Shown here: positions 23,604 through 36,130 of the stretch, in pieces
How the letters are laid out: each line of letters starts with the position of its first letter
How positions within the stretch are numbered: the first letter of the stretch is position 1
NCBI GenBank assembly: GCA_010909165.1
Contig: MU008154.1
Location: 496,001 to 560,000, forward strand
Origin: Anthoceros angustus
Lineage: Eukaryota; Streptophyta; Anthocerotopsida; Anthocerotales; Anthocerotaceae
Direction: 5' to 3'
DNA length: 64,000 nucleotides
The notes under the pieces: model-generated
Told to the model about the DNA's origin: nothing
Database searches by the model: none
The model's input: the letters and a program-made list of their open reading frames with translations, nothing else
Made by a program: the position numbers and the translations under genes

Positions 23604-25060
23604 ACTTCACGACCGAGAGCTGGCGCCGCCTAAAGGCCAGCTCCTAACCTTCCTACCACCAGAGCGCGGCGTCCTGGGAGACGCGTCAAGGCCACTCCAT
23701 TCCTGCCCCTGCCAGCCCGCGGGTGCCCCGCGCGGTTACCCCATGCTCCAGCTCCTGCATCTAAGCTTGCTCTGCACTCCTACAGGCCCCGGGAGCCTGG
23801 GTCACTGCCCTGCGGGAAGCCTCGACGAAACCGGGCTCAAAAGAGGCGGCGGCGGCGGCGGCAACACCAGCAGCAGCAGCAGGCCTCCCGGATCCATTCC
23901 TTGCCGGGGCGAAGAGTTTCGAAAGGGCAGCGGATCAGCCAGACCAGGGATCCGCAATCCTCCAACGCCGCCGGCGCTGCCGATCCTTCGCATTCAAGCA
24001 AATTCCAGGACAAAATCCGGGCCGGGCGAGCTGGCGGGGAGGCGGGGATTCCGCCGTGCCATCCACAACAAAGCGCCGCCGGTGTTGGATCGCAGAGGGG
24101 AGAAAAGAAGCGCGGTGTGTGTGTGCTGGTGTCCGTCTGGCCAGGCCTGGCCCGTCGCGTCGCGCGCAATGCACACAGAGACGGCGGGCGGGGAAGGCAG
24201 CCAGCACGGTGCCGAGGCGGGTGACCGGCTGGCCCCGGCCTGGCCCACCGGGAGGCCGGTCAGCCGCAACGGCCTTCTGTGGCGCACATTGGCGGGCGCT
24301 CTGGGCCACGGAAGCGGGCGACCGGGGTAGCCGCGGGCGTCCGAACGCTGGGGCCACGTCCGCGCACGCCTAGCCCACGTTGCGGGCGGTCGTCGCAACC
24401 CCTAGCGGTCGCAGGGTGGGCGAAGCGAGTGGCGGGGAGGCTCGGAGCCACGTGGTGACATGCCGAAACGAGTGGCTGGGGCGGGCGGTGCCCTAGGATC
24501 TGTTGCGTGGCTCGGATTGGGCGCGCTCATATCGCCGCAGGGCGCAATCCCCATCCTCGTCGGCGTATCGTTTGCCGCGCCGCCATTGGCCCGCTTGCCG
24601 GTCGCTCCGCCCTTCTCTCCCGTATATCGCCCTCCCGCGCCCTGGCGCAACAGGGCCGATTTTGGCTTTTATGCCCGTGCCTGCATAATGCCCGAATATT
24701 GAATGACGAAAGACGGGGGTCAGGTGGGAGGAACCCTGGCCAGGCCCCGGCCTGGCCCCGGCCCCGGCCTGCCCCCGGGCTGGCCCTGGCCCCGGAACAA
24801 TATTCAACCCGTACGGAAGGACCGCGCGCGGGCGACCGGACCGCCACGCATCCACCTGCGAGTCCTGGGCCTGGGCCTGGGCGCGCGCATTATCCGCCAA
24901 CAATTTCCACATCCAATTATGTGCGTACGTAATCGCCCAGATTTGGCATCGTCCGTAGCTGCTCCACACTGGCATCCCATTACCTACATACAGTACGTAT
25001 CTCAATTGTTCATATTAATTCCTGCCCATTCCGATTCCGACATATATCAGGCCAAACATA
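23604..25060. promoter_or_regulatory. GC-rich, CpG-rich upstream region of LNK
   Basis: Very GC-rich from about 23640 to 24900, with GGC triplet runs (23845-23875) and overlapping CCGG/GGCC strings at 24738-24795. Many long frames open on both strands because stops are rare in such DNA. None shows a domain. Expected content is the LNK promoter and 5' UTR. GC content falls sharply after 24950. Confidence 0.5.
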
Positions 25061-25636
25061 AGTGGATTTGAAGAGCGGGTGGATTAGGAGGGAGGAGCAT
25101 GAGCTTGTCATGAGCAGTGATTTTTTTTTTTGGTAAAAAATTGAACGTGCTTTATTGAACCAAAAATCTCTGACACCCCATTGGAGCTAAAAGAAGCTAA
25201 GCAACCAGCTGAAGCGAAAATTAAAACAAGAAGCTCGGAAAGCCAGAGCTGCAATAATCGAAACGAAATGAGAAACCTCCAACCTCCAAGGGCAATATAG
25301 GCGGTGATGTTCAGGATGCGAAGAAATATAAATGTATAGGTAAGGGCATGATGATGCAATCAATTATGTGTGTGAATGGGTGGCATGTTCATCCCTAACA
25401 AACTATAATATCCTCTTCATGGTGTTTTATAGCCCCCAATATCTTCCATATGAATTTCGGTTTTACTTTTGAAGGATACTTGTTATGTTATGGTCCATAC
25501 TTCTTTATGTAAGATAGAACTACAGTGGCATATGAATGTAGCAACCTGATTTACGATCTCTCTACTATCTCTCCCACGCATATGATTTCCGCCCGCAAGC
25601 AAACACTATAGTGAGATTCTCCAGGCCTCCTACATT
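25061..25636. other. AT-rich intergenic DNA with a poly-T edge
   Basis: A run of 11 T at 25121-25131, followed by a TTTATTGAACC word and a moderately complex segment to ~25360, would suit the reversed 3' end of a retroposed sequence. No domain or target-site duplication is recognisable, so this is only a suspicion. Confidence 0.25.
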
Positions 25637-25996
25637 GCGAGCCAAGACTAGCATACCAAGGAACCAACTCAACATTGGTAGCCAAGACTAGCATACCAAG
25701 GAACCAACTCACACACTGGTAGCCAAGACTAGCATACCAAGGAACCAACTCAACTAGAGAAGAGCCTCAAGAAACCTTTGCCAACATCCTAGAATCCGAC
25801 TAACTCAAGACGGGCATACCAAGAAACCAACTCAATTGGAGAAGAGCCTCAAGAAACCTCTGCCAACACCCTAGAATCCGACTCACTCTCGAGCACAATG
25901 CAACTGCCAACACCCTAGCATCCGACTCACTCTCGAGCACAATGCAACTGCCAACACCCTAGCATCCGACTCACTCTCGAGCATAGTGCAACTACC
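25637..25996. repeat. Composite minisatellite with three unit types
   Basis: Unit A (~40 bp, core AGCCAAGACTAGCATACCAA then GGAACCAACTC) occurs three times in 25640-25752. Unit B (~83 bp, core AGAAGAGCCTCAAGAAACCT) occurs twice in 25753-25880 and contains a diverged piece of unit A (GGCATACCAAGAAACCAACT). Unit C (~44 bp, core CCCTAGCATCCGACTCACTC) occurs three times in 25860-25996. The units are joined head to tail, so the array is of higher order. Confidence 0.9.
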
Positions 25997-27024
25997 GAAG
26001 CCCACAAGATAGCTAGTTTGCAAGACCAAGACATCAAGCTCTTGCGGAAACCCACCAACCACCTACGTAGCCAAGACATCCACCTCCTCCAATGATATAT
26101 ATGAGAAAACCATGCGACCAAACCACCACCGGAGCCGAAATGATTATCTTCACTAAAAGAAATAAGGCAGCACATAATTAAATATATTTAATTTTTTTTT
26201 GTGACGGTTTAATTAAATAGAAAAGTATATCTAGGTTACCTATGATGTGCAAATGAGTAAGCTGAGGTAATTTTTATAAGGAGTGCCTACAATGGGGTTA
26301 CGGCGCGTCGAAAGGTGCAGCACAGGGTGCGTGGCTCGGCATCACTCACGGCACACGACGACGGGATTTTGATTCACGATCGAATTGCTGAAAACGATGC
26401 GGAAGGATTTTTTCCAGCACGCCAAGAGGGACAGACAGGAACAGGTCCCAGTGCAAGAGGAGGAGTGCAAAATCTGTTGTCATATTGAATTGTCAGACGA
26501 AGTTACAAAATGTTACGGTACAACAGTAAGGGCACACAGGCCATGTCCCTTCCGGCAGACTGACAACAAATAAATTTAATTTCGTGTCTCGGACGTTAGC
26601 CAGAAGAAAATTTTCTTACTACAAGCCTGGCTAAAGCCTGCCTTGAAAACTGTGACGAGAAAGTTCCCTCACCAGCTACCCGGAGGTATGGCAAAGCAGG
26701 TAAACTTTCACATCATAAACATACCTCGGTTGCAGATGGCTGGGGGGACTTGGCAGTACACAGCTTGCCTAAAGAGCAAGGCAAGCTGTTCTTGTTTTCT
26801 CGATCCTGCTACCCTGTTCCTCTGATAATAAACGTTCAATGATCGACCCTCCTAAACTCCTACTGAGCTTGTCTTTCCCCGCCGCACCCCTCCTGAATAG
26901 GCACATTCCCTTCCCTCTTTTCCACTCTGAGAGAGGCCAGATCTCAGGAGGGTTAATTTTCCATCACCCTTCCTCCTCCTCCTCCTCCCCCCCACCCCCA
27001 CTGTCCTTCCCTAATAAGTCACAG
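25997..27024. other. Intergenic DNA with a strong hairpin
   Basis: No supported gene. A perfect 11-bp inverted repeat (ACAGCTTGCCT at 26760-26770 and its complement at 26779-26789, 8-nt loop) is followed by T-rich sequence. A short + frame at 26385-26573 has Cys pairs (EECKICCHIE) but no full RING pattern. CT-rich microsatellite DNA at 26960-27000. Confidence 0.4.
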
Positions 27025-27030
27025 TTTATT
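27025..27030 (-). terminator. Candidate poly(A) signal of the Pumilio gene
   Basis: TTTATT on the + strand is AATAAA in the Pumilio sense and lies about 450 bp beyond the stop codon. Confidence 0.4.
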
Positions 27031-27474
27031 GGTGTGGGAAAAAGATACTACTCTAACTTGCAATTCTACTGGGGTGGGGTATAGAGACGATACCATACCA
27101 ACCCCATCAATACTCACTACCTGGACATCGTCAAACTTCCTTCTTGTACAGATCCAGGCTCATCTCCCTGTATGTCGTCCTAAATCCCGCCCAAAATACA
27201 CCTGGCCACTGCAGTAACAGCAGTAGCCACCCCAGACTTGTCCCACGCCACAGGCAGTGACCACGGACCCCCGATTCCAACTGTACATACATCCGTAAAA
27301 ATAGAAACACCCGAGAAGCTGGTAAGATGCCAACCCCTCAGACCTAAGTCCTCCCGACAAGATACACCAATACGTGACAACGGACTGCTGGCAACCCCAC
27401 CCAGGCGCAGGGTGCTCCATAGACACCCTCTTTTAGATGGAGGCCAAGAGAGCAGTCCGGAAAAATTCACATGC

Positions 27475-30400
27475 TCATTTCTTCAAATTGGTACGCGCCA
27501 GAATACGCTTCCCATAAGGACTACTTCGCAATGCTGGGAGATGAGGACGGATGGCCTCAACAATAACTGCATGGAGAGATCCCTGTCGGCAAACCAACAA
27601 CCGTTTTTGTGACAGCAATTCCAAACCAAAATCATCTCCTTGCAGGAAGGTGACACAAGCTTAGTTCTCACATCGAAGAAAAACAACCTGGACTTCACCT
27701 GCAGTTTAGGCCAAGCATCGACGTACCTTTGCTACTTGAAGTGCAGATTGAATAACATAATTGGCGTAAGGGTCTTGGAGTAACTGCCCTAGTCGGGAGC
27801 TTCCCACAAGCTCCCGAACTATGCAAGCCCTGTTTTCCTCTCCAGCCAGCTTGAGACACTTCTCCACAACGTTGCTGCTAAATTTCTGGGCTGCCAGGTA
27901 AGGGTAATTTCCCTCCAGCCGCACCATGACTTCCATTGAAGCCCACGACGTACCAAGGTCAAGAATATACTGGACAACATAGTTGCTGCCACCACATCAC
28001 AAGTCAGTCAGTCAACCACCAAACATCACAACAGACCATTGATGACCCAATGTATTAGCATTGATCATTGATAACGTATCTTATTGGTAGAATACCCGGT
28101 CAAACAGCAAACCTGAGTACCAAGTTAGTTCAGAAACTAACAGCATCAAAGCACCAAAAAAAAGGGGGCTCCAATGGTACCATACCCAAATGGATCTTGT
28201 GACAGAATCAATGCATTAGCAGCAATTTCAGAAACTAAGCGCTGCTTGTGCACACCCCTTGCAAAATCGACACAGCGCTGAAGGACACAGCATCCATGGC
28301 GATGCGTGGCAATTTCCACACAGTGCGTAGCCGCAGCCTCAAAAATGAACTGCACCCACAAAAACAACAAAACTTTCAGGTACAAATACAGGGAAGCCAG
28401 AAGAGAACAATCCTAAAAGAACCACTAGCATGTTGGAGTGCACTACAGCAGTCCTGTAGCACAAAATTGCACTCAGTTGCATGCAGTTTCAGGTGACACA
28501 CTACACCACACTCACCACACTATCTTCGTTGCTGAGGCGCTGCAGACAACGCTGCACCACATGGTTACCATTCAGGTCTTTAATCAGTGTCACAACGCCT
28601 GGCTGCAGAGAGGCTTTGACCATAGCGACTTGCTCAGGAGACTTCAGTGTCTCAATTAACTTCTGCACCGCTCGAGTTCTGCAGGAAACAAATTACAGGC
28701 AAATAAACGTGAGCACATATTCTGAACCAGTCATAGGTTCGTTTCTAGAAAGACACTCAACATCAGCACGAGTAACCAGAGCCAATAATTTACCCATGCA
28801 TATTCAAAGAGATTGTGACCAGTTGACTCCCCTCTGCCACAACAGAGAGAATTGCCATTCTCTGAGTTTCATCGCAAACGTCCAACAACTTCTGTATGAG
28901 ATAATTTCCAAATGGATCTGTCATCAGCTCAATGATATGGTCGATGATCTCCACAAAAATCTTCTGAACATCTTCTGGTCCACCTTCTTCAAACTTCCTC
29001 TGGAGGAACCGACATCCATGCTGATCCTTAGCAATGGAGTAAAACCGGCCTTCCACCTCCTCGAGAGTAGTGTACTTGGATTGCTGCTGCTGTAAATGAT
29101 GGGCAGCACTGATATTTGATACATCAAACTCCAACTGCTGATCCGGAGACACCACAACTCTGGTATGGTTTGTTGCATCAGGAAGGAAAGGACTCGAATG
29201 GACAGGCGATGGAGAGTGATGACCATTCGAATACACTTGTCCATTTGAATGTCCATTCGTCAAAATTTCAGGCCTCTTGCGCACAGAGGCAACAGGTGCT
29301 ACTACTCCAGTTTGCCCATTTCGTGGTCCATTCCTCCGGGAGAGGATCTTCTCAGGCCCAGCTGGTGATCGTGATCGTTCTGTGCTCCCAGAGCTGCTTG
29401 CTCGGACATCCTTCAAAACACCAGATAGTGTCTGAGGCACTCTCACTGAGCCATAGCTTTGTGAAGCTCCTGGATGCAGGAATGGGCAAGCGTCTCCACG
29501 ACTGCAATAGCCCTGTGCATAATATCTGCAAAGATTGCCAACCTGGGAACCAACCTGGGCACGGTCCATCTGATTCAGAGCAGCAGCCACCGTTGCTGAT
29601 GGAGGAAGGTGCGGATGATTCCACACAATTTCGTGGCTCAGTTGGTGATGGTTCAGTTGGTGCTGTTGCTGGCGCTGCTGCTGCTTCAGAAGGGCATGAT
29701 TAGATAAAAGAAAAGGATGGACGGCTGCAGACTGCTGCAAGGATTGTCTGGATGCTGCATTCAAGGGAGACTGAGCCCTGAGAAAGGATGCCTGTCCACC
29801 ATTAGCCTGAGCCTGCAAGCTCGCCATGTAAGCTGCGGTCTCCTGAGCCTGTTGCTGATGGAGGAGGTGCTTCTGGATGATCTGCATCTGTTTCTGCTTC
29901 TCCTCCTGGTCCATTTGAAGTTGCAGTCTATGCGCTTGCTCAATAATCGCATGTCGTTGAAGCACCGTCATCTCATATTCTGGACCCAGCTGCTGCTGCT
30001 GCTGCTGCTGCTGCTGATGCTGATGCTGATGCACAGGAGATTGAGAAGAAAATACTTCATTGCCATTTCCAAAAGAAGCTGGGTAAATACGTGTGGCTTG
30101 CATCGAGGCAGCTGAATAAACATCCAGGTGCTGCTGATGTCGTTGCAGCAGAATCTGGTTTTGCTGCTGGGTCGCAGAACCCATTGCATAAGGATCCAAA
30201 CTCCGCCCTGAAGAAAAATCATCAGACTGTTGCGGGGAGCCTCGCCTAAGCAGCTTCTCAATCATCATCTGTGCAGAAGTCTGAGCAGCAGGTCCAGATG
30301 AGAAATCATCTAAGCTAGAATAAGACCCATTGCCGTAGGAGCCATTACTGAGGGACTCCACACCTCCACTCCGTGAAAGCAGGTCTATGGCAGATTGCTG

Positions 30401-31186
30401 CGACCTGGTAACAAAGGCATCAAGGCTGGAGGCAGATCCATAATCAGGAGCCTTTTGAACATACTGATCAAGATGCGAGTAAAGTCCATTGGAAGCAGGG
30501 GTACCCCTGCCGTTGGAGAGTGTGCCCACCAAGCCATCCGGCATGCCATTATTGCCCACATTCTCGTCATGCATCTGCTGCCGACTGTGACTGGAGACGG
30601 CTATTGCAAAACTGGATGTGGAGCTTGAGCGCTCATCAAAACCGAGGTTCCCAAAAGCCGTAGCCAACGCATGCTCATCCCTCATACGCTGCTGCTGAGA
30701 CTTTGTGGACATAATTAGGTCAGACGTTGCGGACTGCTGCTTGGTCTGAGTCATCGGATGCAAACCCTGTTGATTCTGCACTTGTGACTGCACCTCAAAC
30801 TGCCGCTGCCGCTGCTGTTGTAAGCTGGCCGGAGGACTGTCCAATGTCAAGCCACTGTAGAAGGGGGACAGCGCATTAGATGCTGACTTGGGGGAGCAGG
30901 AGAGGGTAGGAAGATCATTATAAATTGTACGATTGTCCATGGGAGGAGGAAGTTTCTTAGCACCTGAATAAGCACGGTAGAACTCTTCGTAGTGCTCATC
31001 ACAACGAATATCAGTAAAAGGCTTCACAGCAAGCTCAGTCTCCCTGAAAGATACAAAAGGGCTGTCCTCGAGCTGAGAACCGTAAGCTCGTTGCAGTTCT
31101 TCCAAATGGGGAGGAGCAGATGTAGCACGAGGGATTTCACCTAACAGCTGCTCGAGCTCTTCGTCTTCTTGTTCCATATCACCCAA
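27475..31186 (-). CDS. APUM: Pumilio-family RNA-binding protein with a CCCH zinc finger, 5 exons
   Basis: Exons in transcript order: 28794-31186, 28516-28678, 28186-28349, 27727-27985, 27475-27582. The sum is 3087 nt, 1028 aa in frame. The N-terminus (ELEQLLGEIPRATSAPP) and a 500-residue Gln/Ser-rich region are followed by a CCCH finger at about 552-571 (CRYYAQGYCSRGDACPFLH, spacing 7-5-3). The Pumilio homology domain spans about 700 to 1028 and has eight repeats. Recognisable cores are QHGCRFLQ, PFGNYLIQ, NMHGTRAVQ, NGNHVVQ, HRHGCCVLQ, PFGNYVVQ, FSSNVVE and YANYVIQ. Pumilio proteins bind UGU-containing elements in 3' UTRs and promote mRNA decay or block translation, usually in the cytoplasm. 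The first ATG is used; a second Met follows three codons later. CAG/CTG microsatellites (29990-30040) encode poly-Gln. Confidence 0.95.
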
Positions 31187-33060
31187 TAGGGCGACCTTTC
31201 AGAAGCAGGAGGTGTCTGACACTAGAACCCCGGCAGCAGAACCCTCCACATGCATAATAATGGAGCCTCATCCGAGAGTTATCATAACATGGAGACTGCT
31301 GCTCAACCTCGAGCTCTGCACATAAGAAGATACATGCGGCAAACACTAAACCCAGACAGTTAGGCTGTCCAAGCTATGCACCCGACAGTAGTCAGGCCGT
31401 CTGGGACGGCTGGCGTCACCTGGCACACCAAGTTCCAGGTGGCTTCACAGACAGGGGTGCAGAGATAACCCGCAGATCGCAGAGATAAATCTAGCGCGGA
31501 AAGATACAACCTGCAACAGAAGGGACATGGGCATGGCAAACATCAGTCGGCATGGTGGTACAAAAACATCAGAAAAGCCCACCTCCCCAAACTCGCTCTT
31601 TATCATCGACAACAGCAACAACAACAACATGCCATGCATGCACACATGCACAGCCATAGCCACAGCCGCACCCACAACCACAACCCACCCACCACAAAGC
31701 ATCGACACCGCCACCACCCACAAACGGAAACACAAAACCACCCCGATGCAAAATCCGCAGCTGCCAGCCAATCAAGCGTACCTCAAACTCTAGTCCCCCT
31801 CGCAAAATTGCGACCGGGGCGACAAAATTGGCAGCGATCAAAAGCGGCAGCATGCTCACGCAAGTTCCACCGCGCTCAGGTCACAACAAAGAAGCACCAC
31901 AGCCGATCCGGACCGCAAGCAAGCACCAGCGCAGACCACGATTGCCGAATGCGGACCGGGATTTCCAAATTGCCGCCGCATGCGAGCCCGGCAGTGGGAG
32001 CCGCCGCCGCCCACCAGGCTCACGCTCAAACAGCAGCCAAATGGCGAGCTGGGCGGCATCCTAGCGGCCCAACCCCTCCGGCCAAGACGGGCGCAATCCA
32101 ATCCAAGCGGCCAAATTAGCACGGATCTGCAGGGATTGCACCGCCAATAGCGGCAGGCCCGGCAGGCACGGAGTAGTCCGCAATCCCGGGACCTGCCAGC
32201 GTGCGACGGGCTCCGGCGAGCCCGCCACACGCACCGGGGGAACCACACGCGGCTGAACCCACACCACAGCACACAAACGCAAACCACCACACCAGCAACA
32301 GCAACAGCAACAGCAACAGACAGGCCAAGGCCAAGCCCACCCAGCACTACTACGCCACACCGAAACCGCAACAACAGCAACCAGCAACCAGCAGACGATC
32401 TACCGTTCCCTAAACGGAGTCGGGAGGCACCTGATCCGCGGATTCCCGATCCCGCACGGAATTAGCTCCCGCCTGAGGCAAGCGCGGGCGCAGGGAGAGC
32501 AGCAGGAGGGAGGGGAGCAGCAGGGGTCCTGAGGGCGGGGTCATGGAGTTGGGTTGCGACCAGCAGGAGCAGGGGCAGGGGCAGCGGGGGGCGGCGAGGC
32601 CGGTAGGTCTGAGGCGCCGGCGCCGCTTCCTCTCATCACGCACGACGCGCCCCAGAGAGCAGCAACAGCCCACCGAGGCCAGAAGAGGAGAAGAGAAGCG
32701 ACAAGCAGAGGCAAAGGCTAAGCAAAGCAGCACAAGCAGCGGCAGCAGCCGAGCCGGGGCTTGCCCAAGCCGAGAAGGCCCCGCAAATGAACTTTGGCCG
32801 AGGCTCCAGGAGAAGTTGGGGGCCAGGGCCAAGCCTGGGTCTGGCGGTGGCCTGTGCGTACTGGCAGCGTGGCGGCACACCCACTTCCCCCTCTGCTACC
32901 CGCTAGCCTGCGCGCATTCTACGTCCCCGTTTACTGGCCTCCTCGGTACACAAACCACGGCACATCCCAGCCGAGCACGGTATAGCATATATTGCTGCTA
33001 TATTGGCTGCAGTAATCAACACCGCCCTCTCTCGGGCCACATTCGGCTAACCCACAAAAT
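31187..33060. promoter_or_regulatory. Upstream region of the Pumilio gene
   Basis: Likely 5' UTR and promoter. CA-rich microsatellite-like DNA (ACAACAACAACA at 31615-31630; CAGCAACAGCAACAG near 32295-32320) and a GC-rich block at 32430-32880. Frames in this block have no recognisable domain. An intron in the 5' UTR is possible but not demonstrable. Confidence 0.45.
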
Positions 33061-34284
33061 GTCTTGCTTGCCCACATGAGCATGACAAGACTAATTTTGT
33101 GATAGAATTTATTTCTATTTTTTTCCAGTAATTCAAGACATAATTTTACACAATGATTCTGGTGGTCTTGAAGATTTGGGGGAATTTCGTTGATCACCAA
33201 AAGTGATAATGTGTGTGCATTGTCAAGCTTCATAGCAGGGGAAAGTGGGATTTTGTTCATAGTCGCATAAGCAGTAATGTGATGTTAGAGATTGAAGTTA
33301 GTATCACATAAAAGTTCACGAACAATGCTAAAGGGTCTTAGAGTCAAGGAGGGAGCCCAAGAAAATGGTGTTTAAGATACTTCTAGAGATTGGCATTGTG
33401 GACGAGGTTGGTTAGGAATGGAATAATGATAAAACAAAAAAGTAGCTTCGTATGAAAGGTCCACAAAGATAGGAGTGAAGTTGATCGGATCAATTAAATT
33501 GAATTAGGAGGATTATAGAGTTTAGAGGTTGAGATGCTGCTATGTTGGTTATTGAAACTGATATAATAACATTGTACACGGGTTCGCACGAAAATTGCAT
33601 CAATTGAGATCACTTGAGAAATAAATATTGCCGCTTCTTGTCCGGCATAGCAATCCCACTACGATCTTGCTTCATAAATAATTCGCAGATTTACTTTCAT
33701 GGCTAGTGGTTCATGATCATTTGCCTAGTTCATACTCTTTGTGGTTGAGCCCACCTACAACTTCAGCTCAATATTTTATGACATATACTTTGTCATTGAT
33801 TTAATTTTTTTTTTCTATTATCGAGATTAATTATTGGTCCATTCTTCTAGTTGCTTCATTCGTCCATATAGTTGTTTCCAAGCAAACCCACAACGCTTTC
33901 TCTCGGCCTGCATCCCAGATAATTAGAAAATCTCATGTTTGCCGATGGGAAAATTAATTTCATGATAATAATTATTCTCAATTAATTTTCAATAATTGAA
34001 GATATAATCGCACACAACAATTCTTACTCGTCGTTGGACTATGAAGAGGTCTTCCATCACCTCACTACATAGGTACCCACTCTGATTTAGAGCTGCGAGC
34101 TACTGTCGCGCTGCCTCACAAGATAGTTACCTGATCTAATTCAGAGCTACGCGCGCACTGCCTCACTACATTTTGTCAATTGCGCACCTACAAACATTAG
34201 TTCAAATGGGTTCAAAAGCCTAGTTTTATATTAAGTCAGTTCTCGCTGCTCGGGGTGTGGTGGTTTCCGATGAGAGAAATTCAA
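33061..34284. other. AT-rich gene-free DNA
   Basis: No coding frame of interest on either strand and no recognised transposon domain. A pair of related lines (CTCACTACAT words at 34064-34170) anticipates the tandem array that follows. Confidence 0.5.
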
Positions 34285-34985
34285 AAATGTGACCTTATAT
34301 ATTTGTTATCTATTGGAAGAAAGGACTGCATAGCTACATGCCCTTAAGGATTCAAAATTCGCAACGCCTCACTACATAGTTATTGGCCAGGCTGTATAGT
34401 CGCTTCCTCTTGACACATATATTTGTTATCTATTAGAAGAAAGGACTCGCCTGCATAGCTACATGTCCTTAAGGATTCAAAATTCGCAGCGCCTCACTAC
34501 ATAGTTATTGGCTAGGCTGTATAGTCGCTTCTTCTTGACACATATATTTGTTAACTATTTAGAAGAAACGACTCGCCTGCATAGCTACATGCCCTCAAGG
34601 ATTCAAAATTCGTAGCACCTCACTACATAATTATTGGCCAGGTTGTATAGTCGCTTCCTCTTGACACTTGCCGGTCCATGTGGCCGCGTCGTTCTTGAGA
34701 GCAGTTACCAAGCGTGACACGAACGCTTTGTCACGTATATTTTTTTTTAATTTTTTAACTAATACTTTTTTTAGAACATATGCTATGCATGGAAAAAAGA
34801 ACATTTCCTACCAAAATTCACCCTCAATAAAAAGATACTAGTCGCTTCCTCTTGACACTTGCCGCTCCATGTGGCCGCATCGCTCTTGAGAGCAGTTACC
34901 AAGTGTGATGCTAACGCTTTCGTCACGATTTGTTTTTTTAATTTTTAACCAATACTACTTTCAGAGCATATGCTATGGATGGAAA
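34285..34985. repeat. Two adjoining tandem arrays (~130 bp x3 and ~170 bp x2)
   Basis: Array 1 (~34285-34665): three copies sharing ATATATTTGTTATCTATT, AGCTACATGCCCTTAAGG, CCTCACTACATAGTTATTGG and GTATAGTCGCTTCCTCTTGA. Array 2 (~34655-34985): two copies sharing TAGTCGCTTCCTCTTGACAC, TCCATGTGGCCGC, TTGAGAGCAGTTACCAAG and a GCATATGCTATG-type end. The two arrays share the TAGTCGCTTCCTCTTGACAC junction, so array 2 grew from the edge of array 1. Confidence 0.9.
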
Positions 34986-36130
34986 AAATTCTGTCGCCCT
35001 ACCTAAAGGTATACATTTCCTACCAAAGTCCACCTCCAAAAAAAGATACCTACATACCATGAGGCACCACTTCGTTACAAAATTGCTAAGAGATATTACA
35101 CTTCACGAAATAATAGTTAGCAGAGCTAATTTGATGTTAGAAGGTATTTTTCTTCCCTTCCATAAACTATTTAGTTTTGATCCATGAGCTTCTTTTTTTT
35201 TTGATTTATTAGTACTACCACCCAATATGGTCCACATAAGAGTAGGGGAACAACGTAGTAAAACAATAGTATGTCAAAATTTTACTAGGCAAGTGAGAGC
35301 CTTGCAGGCTAGGATGTAAGAGTTTGTTGAGAGACTTGGAGGGTTTTGGAGCGTTTCTGTTGAATGGTTACCTATGTTTTGCATCCCTTGGTTTATATCC
35401 CTTCCATGCCTTGTAGGCTTGTCTTTGTAATATCTTTGTATCCATGAGAACAAAGTCTACATGCGCAATCAAAAAATCGTAACTACATGTATGAGAAAAG
35501 TGCAGCCTTAGGAGTCACAGTTGCCTCTTCACTCAAAGGAGAATTTTAATACATGATCTACACCAACACTCAATATGGTCCTATTAGAGAAATTTTGATA
35601 TCATTCACATTATTAGCACCCAATATGATCGCATTAAGATCTATTATAGCAAAATTTTAAAATTATCCACACACACCAGCACCGCTAACATGGTGGGCAC
35701 TACTACTCGTTGGAGTGAAAATCGAAAAGCACTCACACCGGCACCTAATATGGTCGATAATAGTACTTATTAAAGCAATTTCAATATCCCTCCACATCTC
35801 CATCCATTACAATAAATCTAATAAAGCAAATGTTTATGTGGTGGACGCTTACGGTGCCAAATAGACAAGATTTTTGTATGGTCTACACCAACACCGGATA
35901 GAATATATTTTCAAGTAGTGCACACCAACACCCAACCAAACAAGAGGACCCAACAAAGTATATTTCCATACGATCCACACCAACAACCCACATGGTAGAT
36001 TTTTACATGATGTGCAGCAACCAGCAACCAGAACCCAGCACCCAAGAGAGAGTAGATTTCTCTCCCATTCCCCTCACTCATGTGCATGACTCCCAGGAAT
36101 GCATGTATTTCCATAATGTCTTAAACTTGG
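34986..36130. repeat. Degenerate dispersed-unit repeat region
   Basis: Between 35530 and 36010 a diverged motif (CACACCAACACC..AATATGGTC) recurs about eight times at irregular 50-70 bp intervals, each followed by AT-rich spacer. No gene seen. The rest is AT-rich and featureless. Confidence 0.6.

Noticed and set aside
23548-24330. 260-codon frame on the + strand upstream of LNK
   Set aside because: It begins opposite LNK exon 1 and runs through CpG-rich DNA where stops are rare. No domain; composition follows base bias.
26385-26573. Short frame with CKICC pattern, possible RING finger
   Set aside because: Only two Cys pairs and no His/Cys spacing for a RING; only 62 codons in repeat-rich DNA.
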